A stretch of 64,000 bases of DNA, taken from FW021-bin31 sp964467635. GTDB lineage: Bacteria > Bacteroidota > Bacteroidia > Chitinophagales > Chitinophagaceae. The position numbers were made by a program, and so were the translations under genes. Numbering within the stretch: the first letter of the stretch is position 1; each line of letters opens with the position of its first letter. The notes under the pieces were generated by a model. It worked only from the letters and a program-made list of their open reading frames with translations. It was not told the DNA's origin and did no database searches. Shown piece after piece: positions 8,579 through 16,220 of the stretch. The stretch covers positions 26,557 to 90,556 of the forward strand of contig CAYXRN010000001.1 of assembly GCA_964467635.1 (NCBI GenBank), given 5' to 3'.

Positions 8579-9883
8579 ATGAAGAAGGCAAAGCCCGCCA
8601 GGGCTGAAAGCTGGCTTAAAGTAGTTTTATTTAATTTATTTATCGTTGCGCTGTTGGGTTTGTTGCTCCGGGCATTCCGCTTTACCTCAATCCCTTACCT
8701 TAATTATTCTAATATGATGGAAGCGCATTCTCATTTTGCATTTGGTGGATGGGGTTTTATGGCATTGTTCGTTGGTTTTTATCATGCTTTTTTAAATAAG
8801 CTTCCGATCCGTGGTAAAACCTATCTCCTAATTTTCGCGACCGCGTTGATTGCGGTTTGGGGCATGTTGTTTAGTTTTCCTTATAAAGGTTACGCGACGG
8901 TATCCACCGCCTTTTCTACGTTATATATTTTTGTAACCTATTGGTTCGCCATTCAGTTTTATCGCGATACAAAAAATAATACCCTTTCTATTGCGATGAA
9001 GTTTGCCCGAGCCGCGTTGATTTTTCTGGTGTTTTCTTCTATCGGCCCCTTTACCATGGGGGGGCTTATGGCTTCCGGAAACGGTGATGAGCCCTGGGTT
9101 ATGAATGCCATCTATTTTTATTTGCACTTCCAATACAACGGTTGGTTCATATTTGGCCTGTTTGCTTTATTTTTTAAATGGATGGAAACACTTCGAATAG
9201 CCATTCCCAGAAAGCGAGTGATGTTATTTTACAGGGTGATGTTTTGGTCTTGTTTTCCGGCTGTGCTCTTATCGTTCTTGTGGTCCGGGGTCGGTACCAT
9301 TGTTTACCTGATTGCTGGCCTGGCTGGATTGGCTCAACTGATCGCCCTGGTTCCTTTAGTTCGGATAATAAGGGATTGTAAAAAAGAATTAAACAGACAC
9401 ACCTTGCCGCCAGTAAAATGGATAGGGGTTACAGTGTTTATATTGTTTGTTGTCAAATATATCCTTGAATTTTTTGGGGCTTTACCGGTAGTGGTTGAAT
9501 GGACATTTACCATACGGAACTTGCTCGTCGCTTATATGCATCTTGTTCTTCTTGGTGTGGTAACTGTTTTTCTGCTTTGTTATTTTATTCAGGAACGTTT
9601 GCTGCCTTTCAATAGGACTGTCCAGAGCGGAATTTGGGCGTTTGTCGCCGGATTTTTTATCACCGAAGTGCTTCTTTTTGCTGCGTCAGGGCTATGGCTT
9701 ATAAACGATTATATTCCCTTTTTCAATACATGGATGTTTTTTTCAACCCTTCTATTGCCCCTTGGTACAGGATTGATTTGGACCGGCAGTTTAAATAAGA
9801 TTGTTAATAGGCAATCTAAATACAACAATAGCAAAATATTAATCGATGGGCACAAACCACTTGCTCAAGAAGTACAACCGTGA
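8579..9883 (+). CDS. Polytopic membrane protein, haem-copper-oxidase/NnrS-like (tentative)
   Basis: A 434-residue hydrophobic protein with about twelve predicted membrane segments. His-containing helices stand out: EAHSHFAFGGWGF (His50, His52), FYLHFQYNGW and YMHLVLLGVV. These resemble the haem-ligating helices of subunit I haem-copper oxidases, nitric oxide reductases or NnrS. The canonical CuB or NorB active-site motifs are not all recognisable, so I do not name it NorB. It lies downstream of nirK and a copper chaperone and overlaps hemN by 38 bp. That context makes a role in nitric oxide or haem-related anaerobic respiration attractive, by inference. Confidence 0.55.
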   Translation: MKKAKPARAESWLKVVLFNLFIVALLGLLLRAFRFTSIPYLNYSNMMEAHSHFAFGGWGFMALFVGFYHAFLNKLPIRGKTYLLIFATALIAVWGMLFSFPYKGYATVSTAFSTLYIFVTYWFAIQFYRDTKNNTLSIAMKFARAALIFLVFSSIGPFTMGGLMASGNGDEPWVMNAIYFYLHFQYNGWFIFGLFALFFKWMETLRIAIPRKRVMLFYRVMFWSCFPAVLLSFLWSGVGTIVYLIAGLAGLAQLIALVPLVRIIRDCKKELNRHTLPPVKWIGVTVFILFVVKYILEFFGALPVVVEWTFTIRNLLVAYMHLVLLGVVTVFLLCYFIQERLLPFNRTVQSGIWAFVAGFFITEVLLFAASGLWLINDYIPFFNTWMFFSTLLLPLGTGLIWTGSLNKIVNRQSKYNNSKILIDGHKPLAQEVQP

Positions 9884-11210
9884 GGTACCGCGTTACACCA
9901 GTTACCCAACCGTGCCTTTTTGGAGCGAAGAGGTAGATATGGAAGCGTACTTGAATGTATTTAAAAAAAACTTTGAGAGGCATAACGCGGCCTCTGGGAT
10001 TTCACTTTATATTCATTTGCCTTTTTGCGAATCTTTGTGCACGTATTGTGGTTGTAACAAAATCATTACCGCTAACCATGACGTGGAAGAAGGCTACTTA
10101 AATGCAATTATCAGCGAATGGTATTTGTATCGTAAATTAATGCCAACAGTGCCTGTTATACGAGAATTGCATTTAGGTGGAGGAACTCCTACTTTCTTCG
10201 CTCCAAAAAATTTACGCCGATTGCTGAACTGTATCTTTGATATTGCCGATATTCATCCTCATCGGGAGTTTAGCATAGAAGGACATCCGAACAACACCTC
10301 AGAAGCTCACCTGGAAATGTTGCATCAATTCGGCTTCACCAGGCTCAGCCTGGGTGTACAAGATCATGATCCCCGTGTTCAACAAATCATCAATCGTATT
10401 CAACCTTATGAGCAGGTACAAAGGGTAACAGAAATGGCAAGGCAAGCCGGCTTCACTTCCATTAATTACGACCTTATTTATGGTCTTCCATTACAAACCC
10501 TTGAAAGCGTAAGGAAAACGATATCAGAAACCATTGCGCTTCATCCCGATCGCATTGCTCATTACAGCTATGCACATATTCCATGGAAAATCAAATCCCA
10601 ACGGCTTTACGATGAAAGTGATCTGCCTTCTCCTGCATTGAAACAGGAGTTTTATATGCTATCCAGAGGTTTGTTTATGAAGGCGGGATATAAATCCATA
10701 GGAATGGATCATTATGCCGTTCCGGAAGACAGACTCTATATGGCTTTGCAAAAAGAACGCCTCTACCGCAATTTTATGGGCTATACGACAGTTGAGTCCC
10801 CATTTATGGTCGGGCTTGGGGTGTCAGCTATTAGTGATATAGGAACCGCCTATATACAAAACAGCAGAAAACTGGCACACTATTATAAAAAGTTGAACCA
10901 ATCCGAGCTTCCATTTGCGCGAGGTTATCTTTTAACGGATACGGACTTAGTTTTCCGGAATTATATAACGGATATTGCTTGTAAAGGTGCTACGACCTTC
11001 AGACCTATAGACCGGCCCTTGTTAGAAACCGCTGTTATGCCGCAATTGCGTGACATGGCAGAAGATAAATTAGTGGAATTAGAGCAAGGGTCATTACGGG
11101 TAACAGAAACCGGCAGGCCGTTTCTCAGAAACATTTGCAGCGCCTTTGATTTACAATGGAAGCGGGAGCAGCCGAAAAGGGAGAATGTGCGTTTTAGCCA
11201 ATCCATGTAA
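9846..11210 (+). CDS. hemN: Oxygen-independent coproporphyrinogen III dehydrogenase
   Basis: A 454-residue radical-SAM enzyme converting coproporphyrinogen III to protoporphyrinogen IX without oxygen. The cluster motif CESLCTYCGC has Cys61, Cys65, Cys68 and the extra Cys70 typical of true HemN. LHLGGGTPTFF and the HemN C-terminal domain (NYITDIACKG) are present, which separates it from HemW-like proteins. The N-terminal KYNREVPRYTSYPT segment is also HemN-like. It overlaps the preceding membrane-protein gene by 38 bp, implying coupled translation. Placement at the end of a nitrite-reductase cluster suggests haem supply under low oxygen. Confidence 0.92.
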   Translation: MGTNHLLKKYNREVPRYTSYPTVPFWSEEVDMEAYLNVFKKNFERHNAASGISLYIHLPFCESLCTYCGCNKIITANHDVEEGYLNAIISEWYLYRKLMPTVPVIRELHLGGGTPTFFAPKNLRRLLNCIFDIADIHPHREFSIEGHPNNTSEAHLEMLHQFGFTRLSLGVQDHDPRVQQIINRIQPYEQVQRVTEMARQAGFTSINYDLIYGLPLQTLESVRKTISETIALHPDRIAHYSYAHIPWKIKSQRLYDESDLPSPALKQEFYMLSRGLFMKAGYKSIGMDHYAVPEDRLYMALQKERLYRNFMGYTTVESPFMVGLGVSAISDIGTAYIQNSRKLAHYYKKLNQSELPFARGYLLTDTDLVFRNYITDIACKGATTFRPIDRPLLETAVMPQLRDMAEDKLVELEQGSLRVTETGRPFLRNICSAFDLQWKREQPKRENVRFSQSM

Positions 11211-11220
11211 CTCATCAAAG

Positions 11221-11256
11221 ATGCCATACCATTGCCCTAGTGCTTGTGTATGGCAT
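11221..11256. terminator. Hairpin between convergent hemN and thiamine pyrophosphokinase
   Basis: Inverted repeat ATGCCATAC at 11221-11229 pairs with GTATGGCAT at 11248-11256, giving a 9 bp stem. It lies just after the hemN stop and before the end of the convergent gene. No strong T run follows, so it is a candidate terminator only. Confidence 0.45.
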
Positions 11257-11337
11257 TGAATAGGGATTAAAATAGCGATATTTTTGCCCCAATGAATCTG
11301 CTGGTAGTTTAAGTTGCGAAAGCAGGAGGACGGGCAA

Positions 11338-11985
11338 TTATAGTTCTGTTGGATCGGGGTGGAACACCTGGAAGACAATGATTCTGCCAGGAGCTTCAAT
11401 GGTAAAGGAGGCGCCCAGGGATTCATTCAGGGTACCCTGCCACCAGTGCCTCAGTATTCTGTTTTTTATGGGGTACATTAGGCCATGTGTCGTTATTTTA
11501 ACGGGGTCGATACTGAATATGGAAACCTGCTGCCCTTTCACACTCTCAAAAGTATGGGTTGCCATCACCGGTGTAAATATACCGTAATTGGTTACCATTC
11601 TTACATTGACCTTTTTGACATATTTCTCCAGCAGTGAAATATTTCTAAGCGTGTGATCTTCTCTAAGTCCTGTTCCCCCGACGATAACGATGTCTTTTTT
11701 TTCTTGTTTTATGCAAAAATTTACTGCTTTGGTTAAATCATTGCTGTCTTGGTCCAGATCTGGATGGAGAATAGCTGAAAAGAGACGTTTGTTTTCCGGA
11801 GAAATGGAGTCACAATCTCCTACAATAGCATGAGGTTTTCCGCCTCTCGCAATAAATTCATTGGCTGCACCATCGCAACAAATAATGAAGTTGGCTTTTT
11901 CAATAATAGTCAGGGGAATTCGGTGGGCGGGAAAACGTCCATTGGCAATAATGACGCAGTCGGGATGGGTTAATAGGCGGTCCAT
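11338..11985 (-). CDS. Thiamine pyrophosphokinase
   Basis: A 215-residue enzyme transferring pyrophosphate from ATP to thiamine to make thiamine diphosphate. It shows CDGAANEFI, the HAIVGDCDSI loop and DQDSNDLTKAVNFC, which are the conserved catalytic-domain motifs, followed by the C-terminal thiamine-binding beta domain. Length is normal. It is a single gene on the minus strand, convergent with hemN. A TACCTTTG -7 box about 60 bp upstream is part of a repeated element shared with the polysaccharide locus. I see no TPP riboswitch in the leader. Confidence 0.9.
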   Translation of the reverse strand: MDRLLTHPDCVIIANGRFPAHRIPLTIIEKANFIICCDGAANEFIARGGKPHAIVGDCDSISPENKRLFSAILHPDLDQDSNDLTKAVNFCIKQEKKDIVIVGGTGLREDHTLRNISLLEKYVKKVNVRMVTNYGIFTPVMATHTFESVKGQQVSIFSIDPVKITTHGLMYPIKNRILRHWWQGTLNESLGASFTIEAPGRIIVFQVFHPDPTEL

Positions 11986-11991
11986 ATGTTA

Positions 11992-12060
11992 TAAAATGTG
12001 TCGTAAAACCAATTCATTACGAAGTATGGATTGGAGATAAGGCACAAAGGTAGCGAATTA
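11992..12060 (-). repeat. Promoter-bearing repeat, copy A
   Basis: About 70 bp closely matching 56519-56587 in the same orientation, with short substitutions and a 2 bp length difference by eye. Shared blocks include TAAAATGTG, CGTAAA, ATTCATTAC and GAATTAA. On the minus strand it contains TACCTTTG at 12045-12052, a -7 box firing towards thiamine pyrophosphokinase. It may be a shared promoter region copied by recombination, or the end of a small mobile element. Confidence 0.6.
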
Positions 12061-12614
12061 ACCTGGTGTAAGAATAGTTTAAGGAGGTCTCTGGCGCTAT
12101 GCTTTACCTGTTAGCAAAAAAACGGCCTGGACACGGCATTTAAGCTATAAAATGGTTTAACCATAACCGGTGAGGGGCTTGTAGTCCTAAACTACACCCT
12201 CTGTTGAAGAAAATTTGTACCTTTAAATATTCTAATAACGAAGTAAAGAAAATTGCACCTTAACGGTGATTAAAAAAACAAGAAGAATTCGTTTGGTTAA
12301 GCAGATCACTGAATTTAAGCACGCTATTTGCTTAAAAGTTATTCGCGTTGTAAACTATCGCAGCGTTAATTTAGCTCTTTTGATTTTGATACTGGTTTTA
12401 TGAAAAGCAAGTTACTCTAAGGTGCTCCTCCAGCCAAACCAGCCTTGGTTGAACGATGTGAAGAACTTGGTCAATTAGGTTCAAACATCAGTCGATTGTA
12501 TTTCAGCAATAACCGAACATAACATAACCCCACTCAAGTGATCCTTAATAGAGGTACATGTATTTTGGTTTTCTATAATGACTTAATGGAAAGATTAGAT
12601 TGCTGATAACAATG

Positions 12615-12622
12615 TATCTTTG
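12615..12622 (+). promoter_or_regulatory. -7 box upstream of the DUF6787 gene
   Basis: TATCTTTG matches the TAnnTTTG -7 consensus and lies 45 bp before the ATG at 12667. No clear -33 element is visible at the usual spacing. Confidence 0.5.
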
Positions 12623-12666
12623 AAACTTTAAATGGCTTCACAGATGAGAAATATTAACCATATGCT

Positions 12667-13005
12667 ATGAAACGACTCAAAAAACACTGGAACATACAAA
12701 CAAATTGGCAACTGTTCGTGATATTATTGGTTTTTTCGATTACCGGTTCTTCTTCAGCTTATTTGGCGGAGCCGGCTTTGGAATTCATTGGATTAGAACG
12801 CGATGATTTTTCCAAAGACTTTTGGTTTGGCGGTTTAATTTATTATCTGCTTTATGTCGTTTTAATTTTTCCTATTTATCTTCTGCTTTTAGTCTGCTTT
12901 GGCTGGCTCTTCGGCATGTTTTCTTTTTTTTGGAATTTCGAAAAAAAAATGCTGAAACGGTTGGGTCTGGCGTTCCTGTTCAGGAATAGGACCAGGAAAA
13001 GTTGA
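12667..13005 (+). CDS. Small membrane protein, DUF6787-like
   Basis: A 112-residue protein with two membrane segments, one at about residues 15-40 (WQLFVILLVFSITGSSSAYL) and one at about 55-85. It ends in a basic amphipathic tail, with WNFEKKMLKRLG as its most recognisable motif. The pattern matches the DUF6787 family found in Bacteroidota; its function is unknown. It has its own promoter box 45 bp upstream and no operon partner, so the neighbourhood gives no clue to its role. Confidence 0.7.
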   Translation: MKRLKKHWNIQTNWQLFVILLVFSITGSSSAYLAEPALEFIGLERDDFSKDFWFGGLIYYLLYVVLIFPIYLLLLVCFGWLFGMFSFFWNFEKKMLKRLGLAFLFRNRTRKS

Positions 13006-13199
13006 TTCCGTTGTGGTACATAAACACCGTTGATGGCAAGTGCCTTGAACCAAAATAAGGAGGTTGTGTTTTCTCCGCCTATAGCACGAATATCAACTGA
13101 GTATCCTTTATTATACAATTCAACCTGGATTCGGCTAAAAATTATCGGAATAAGTAACTTTAATTCCCAAATGGCCTTATCCTAATTAGTATAATTGTA

Positions 13200-13207
13200 T
13201 ATTTTTG
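13200..13207 (+). promoter_or_regulatory. -7 box upstream of the cupin gene
   Basis: TATTTTTG matches TAnnTTTG and lies 29 bp before the ATG at 13237. This supports the internal start over a start at 13195, which would lie upstream of the predicted transcript start. Confidence 0.5.
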
Positions 13208-13236
13208 TAGTATTATTAACCATAAATAAAAGTATT

Positions 13237-13533
13237 ATGGAAGCAATAAGGGAACGCCCCTCACTTAAACCGTTGCAAACCGGTAGAGAATTCCAGACAT
13301 TTGTTGTTACAGGAAAAGCAGGGATGCAAATGCCTCCACATATCAGTACCAAAGAGGCTGTAGTTATTGTCCGAAAAGGAGAAGCGATCTTAAAGATGGA
13401 TGACCACGAACATAAGTTGACAGCAGGTGAAGTGTTTATTATTCCTGGCAGCAAGATACATTCGCTTTCTTTAAATAGAGATTTTAATGCGATAGTGCTT
13501 ATGGCCAGAGACTCTCGGATTGAATTTAAGTGA
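13237..13533 (+). CDS. Small cupin-domain protein
   Basis: A 98-residue single-domain cupin. The first cupin motif is degenerate (MPPHISTKEAVVIVRKGEAIL, with one His visible) and the second reads GEVFIIPGSKIHSL. The start at 13237 (MEAIRERPSLK) is chosen because the -7 box at 13200-13207 puts the transcript start near 13214. Cupins of this size bind metals or small ligands and often act as sensors or isomerases; no specific substrate can be inferred. It stands alone between a small membrane protein and a convergent remnant/TetR pair. Confidence 0.75.
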   Translation: MEAIRERPSLKPLQTGREFQTFVVTGKAGMQMPPHISTKEAVVIVRKGEAILKMDDHEHKLTAGEVFIIPGSKIHSLSLNRDFNAIVLMARDSRIEFK

Positions 13534-13574
13534 ACTAGTAAGATAATAGAGGCTGGCTTTAATATTTTCGTCAT

Positions 13575-13590
13575 TGATCGCCTTCGATCA
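13575..13590. terminator. Short hairpin after the cupin gene
   Basis: TGATCG pairs with CGATCA around a CCTT loop, about 40 bp after the cupin stop. There is no T run, so it is weakly supported as a terminator. The half-sites could also be a binding site. Confidence 0.35.
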
Positions 13591-13726
13591 TTGTCAGAAG
13601 TGAAATGAAGCCAATTTGACTATGGTACCTCTTTCCGACACGGGTATTTTTGTACGATCCATTATATGCGGCTCTATTGCCCCCAAAGGATGGCTGCTTA
13701 TATCCAACAAAGGAAAACCGCTAGGT

Positions 13727-14218
13727 TTATGCTTTGCATAGGTAGGCGTCAATTTCTTTTGTTAGTTTAATGTCAATATTTTCCGGTAACCGGGCTTTCC
13801 TGAGTTGTTTGCCCAGTTTAACCAACCCCCAGAACACATCTGTATCTTTTGGATAAGGTACTTGCAGGTTCTTTTCCAATGACGTTCTGTTTTTTTTACG
13901 GTAGGTAGGAGAATGTAAGACGGCGTAGCTGTAGTTTAAAAGATCTAAGGAAGAGAAAACTTGTTTGAACTCGTCTCTCAATTCGCTATTGTTGTTGGCA
14001 AAGCAAACATTTCCGTTTTCCGGTTCCCGAACAAAAGTTAAACCTAGGCAGACTTCGATTTTATGTAAGAGGTCATTATTGAGGTGCTGTATTCCTGGCG
14101 TAGCACTAGTCAACTGTTGTAAAGCAGCAAACCCATGGTCCGCGTAATTGGTGTCCCATGTGAGCCGATCAAATAAGTCCTTGATGTTAAAGCGCGATTC
14201 ATCTTCCATTGTAACCAA
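13727..14218 (-). CDS. Free-standing C-terminal piece resembling type ISP restriction-modification enzymes
   Basis: A 163-residue protein whose second half (LLNYSYAVLHSPTYRKK, then PYPKDTDVFWGLVKLG) matches the conserved C-terminal region of type ISP restriction-methyltransferases, and whose middle (LHKIEVCLGLTF) fits the segment just before it. Helicase, nuclease and methyltransferase domains are all missing, so it is a fragment of a protein normally over 1000 residues. It nevertheless starts with TTG at 14218, six bases after GGAGG and 17 bp behind the TetR gene; ATG at 14209 is the alternative. It may be a relic of a lost defence system or a reused domain. Confidence 0.6.
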   Translation of the reverse strand: MVTMEDESRFNIKDLFDRLTWDTNYADHGFAALQQLTSATPGIQHLNNDLLHKIEVCLGLTFVREPENGNVCFANNNSELRDEFKQVFSSLDLLNYSYAVLHSPTYRKKNRTSLEKNLQVPYPKDTDVFWGLVKLGKQLRKARLPENIDIKLTKEIDAYLCKA

Positions 14219-14235
14219 ATTACTCCTCCAATTTC

Positions 14236-14814
14236 CTAATGGCGTTCAATCAATTTTAATATCGAATAGATCATATCGTCTCCGTCTTTCTTGATATCGA
14301 ACCGGAAACCCGCAGCCTGCCATTTAACCATTTGCAGGTGGAAGATGCGTAAAATGACATGCATTACTTCCTTGGTGTCAATTACCGTAGTAAAAACTTG
14401 CTTCTGTTGCCCCTCACGGATAATTGGTTCAATGTGTTTCATTATCACCGCCATTATTCTCAATTTGTTTTGCCGGATCCGATTACTTTTTTTCATTAAA
14501 TCATCGGAAAATATAGCCATCACAAAATGCGGATTCTCTCTGGAAAAAGAGAATTGGTTTCTAAAAAGCGCGGTGAATTTTTCTTCGGGTGTTTGCTCTG
14601 GAGCGATCGCTTGACTAAAGCGATCATCCATGTCATTTTCCATATATTCTAACAGGGCAATGATGACATCCTCTTCGTTGGTAAAATATTTGGTGACTTC
14701 AGCTTCGGAACACCGCATTTTCTCTGTCAGGACCTGTACCGTAAGTCCTTTTACTCCGGAAGTCGTCAATATTTTTCCGGCAGCTTCTAATATGTCATAT
14801 TTCTGCTTTATCAC
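14236..14814 (-). CDS. TetR/AcrR-family transcriptional regulator
   Basis: A 192-residue repressor-type protein. The N-terminal helix-turn-helix covers about residues 8-50 (ILEAAGKILTTSGVKGLTVQ, then CSEAEVTKYFTNEEDV), with a recognition helix ending in TKYF as in TetR proteins. The ligand-binding C-terminal half has no recognisable specificity. It is divergent from the menaquinone operon across a 295 bp gap with a strong inverted repeat at 14921-14970, so it could control either itself or the men genes. Downstream, on the same strand, is the type ISP-like fragment. Confidence 0.87.
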   Translation of the reverse strand: MIKQKYDILEAAGKILTTSGVKGLTVQVLTEKMRCSEAEVTKYFTNEEDVIIALLEYMENDMDDRFSQAIAPEQTPEEKFTALFRNQFSFSRENPHFVMAIFSDDLMKKSNRIRQNKLRIMAVIMKHIEPIIREGQQKQVFTTVIDTKEVMHVILRIFHLQMVKWQAAGFRFDIKKDGDDMIYSILKLIERH

Positions 14815-14920
14815 TTTTTCTCGCGTGAACCCATAATCTTTCAGCCATTGAAAGGGTTGGAATCCTTCATTTAAATAAATTTAAGGGGCTCCAATATAGC
14901 GAAAAAATGACTAATGAACA

Positions 14921-14970
14921 AGTGGCCAACAGCAGCTCGCATGATCCAACCGATCATGCTGCCACTGTTG
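14921..14970. promoter_or_regulatory. Large inverted repeat between tetR and the men operon
   Basis: GCATGATC (14939-14946) and GATCATGC (14952-14959) form an 8 bp stem around CAACC. Two competing outer stems exist: AGTGGC (14921-14926) with GCCACT (14961-14966), or CAACAG (14927-14932) with CTGTTG (14965-14970). It could be an operator for the divergent TetR protein or an RNA hairpin. Confidence 0.45.
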
Positions 14971-15085
14971 CTTGATTATTCGCCATTTTTGGGAAATCAC
15001 CCTTGGTATCATGCTTCCTCTGGCTGTTTTGCCGGCATTTTATGGCTATTAGGTCCTTCCCGCTGTAGTTTCCACCTGGAAAGTG

Positions 15086-15093
15086 TAATTTTG
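15086..15093 (+). promoter_or_regulatory. -7 box for the menaquinone operon
   Basis: TAATTTTG matches TAnnTTTG. It predicts a transcript start near 15100, only about 10 nt before the ATG at 15110, so the leader would be very short. Confidence 0.5.
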
Positions 15094-15109
15094 CTGTTGT
15101 TTTTTGAAG

Positions 15110-16219
15110 ATGCATGATATGCCAAGCACTGATTCACAAACAAATATCATTTTTCTTTGCCGATTACTTCTGCAAAAAGGCGTAGCCTTTTCCACGTATC
15201 GTTTTCCGGGTACCTCTGATTATCAATTGGCGGTGCAGGAAGAGATATTAGCCGGAAATGACAGCAGAGGTTTCATTATTGCCCCTTTTAGTAAGAATGG
15301 GCCGGATGCGTCGGTCCGGCTCCAAAAGGTTGACAATAACGCTTTACAAGAAAAATTGTATCGTCATATTCTTGCGCTGCCTGATCGACCCATAAACTGG
15401 GGGGGGCTGCCCAGACCAATAACTCCAAGAGACTACAAGAAAAAAATAGATCAATATCAGGACTGTATCCGTTATCAGGGGCTGTTGAAAGCGATATTAT
15501 CCAGAACAAGCATCATGCAAAAGCCACCTAAGTTCGATCTTTTTGACTTTTACGGTAATTTGGGCGATACCTATCCGGAGACTTTCGTTAGCTTGTTTTA
15601 TCTACCGGGGCACGGTATCTGGACCGGAGCGAGCCCGGAACTTCTTATTAGAAGCGAAGGTCGCCTGCTGCACACCATTGCGTTGGCCGCCACGCTGCCC
15701 AGAAACGTTGAAGCCGCATATAAATGGCGAGAGAAAGAGCAAAACGAGCATGCAATGGTTCAGCAACATATTGAGGCGGTTTTTGCAAGGAACCATTGTG
15801 CACTTGTCCATCGTAGAGGCCCCTATTCTTTTGAAACCGGCCAAGTGGCACATTTAAGAACCGACTACATTTATGAACGGAAAAATCAGGCTGATCTGCA
15901 AAAATTGCTGAGAGACCTGCACCCCACTCCTGCTGTGGGCGGACTGCCGGTCGACCGTGCTATGGCTTGTATCCGCGACTATGAGGGATATTCCAGGGGT
16001 TATTACAGTGGTTTTCTCGGAGAAACAAATGACCAGGATTACGCCCATTTATTCATAAATTTGCGCTGCATGCAAATTGGGGAAAAGGAAATGGCTTTTT
16101 ATATTGGTGGAGGCATATCTGCCGGTTCCGATCCAGAAGAAGAATGGAATGAAACCGTACAAAAGAGCTTAACATTACGGAACCTGGTCAAATCAACTGT
16201 AAAAAGCATGCCGAATTGA
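15110..16219 (+). CDS. menF: Isochorismate synthase
   Basis: A 369-residue chorismate-utilising enzyme that converts chorismate to isochorismate, entering menaquinone synthesis. Conserved catalytic-domain segments are HPTPAVGGLP, a following YSRGYYSGFLG, and the C-terminal ISAGSDPEEEWNET metal/substrate region. The N-terminal part is short, as in other Bacteroidota MenF. ATG codons at 15110 and 15119 are both possible starts; a TTG at 15104 is less likely. It is the first gene of menF-menD-menA-menC-menE, with menD starting one base after its stop. Confidence 0.88.
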   Translation: MHDMPSTDSQTNIIFLCRLLLQKGVAFSTYRFPGTSDYQLAVQEEILAGNDSRGFIIAPFSKNGPDASVRLQKVDNNALQEKLYRHILALPDRPINWGGLPRPITPRDYKKKIDQYQDCIRYQGLLKAILSRTSIMQKPPKFDLFDFYGNLGDTYPETFVSLFYLPGHGIWTGASPELLIRSEGRLLHTIALAATLPRNVEAAYKWREKEQNEHAMVQQHIEAVFARNHCALVHRRGPYSFETGQVAHLRTDYIYERKNQADLQKLLRDLHPTPAVGGLPVDRAMACIRDYEGYSRGYYSGFLGETNDQDYAHLFINLRCMQIGEKEMAFYIGGGISAGSDPEEEWNETVQKSLTLRNLVKSTVKSMPN

Positions 16220-16220
16220 A

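Larger units (their letters stand above)
11986..12666. other. 680 bp region without a recognisable gene
   Basis: Both strands are broken by stops in all frames over any useful length. The left end holds the thiamine pyrophosphokinase promoter inside a repeat (11992-12060). The right end holds a TATCTTTG box at 12615-12622 for the next gene. The middle shows short stretches that could be decayed coding sequence, but I cannot assign them to any family. Confidence 0.5.

Noticed and set aside
11986..12060. TPP riboswitch upstream of thiamine pyrophosphokinase
   Set aside because: The leader between the -7 box and the start is about 60 nt and shows no THI-box-like sequence.
12421..12432. TGCTCCTCCA string shared by 12422-12431 and the reverse strand near 56860
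   Set aside because: Only ten bases long and in opposite orientation relative to the shared promoter repeat, so most likely chance.
14914..15117. 67-codon frame overlapping the start of menF
   Set aside because: No convincing ribosome site or family; it lies over the inverted repeats and the predicted promoter, so it is better explained as chance.
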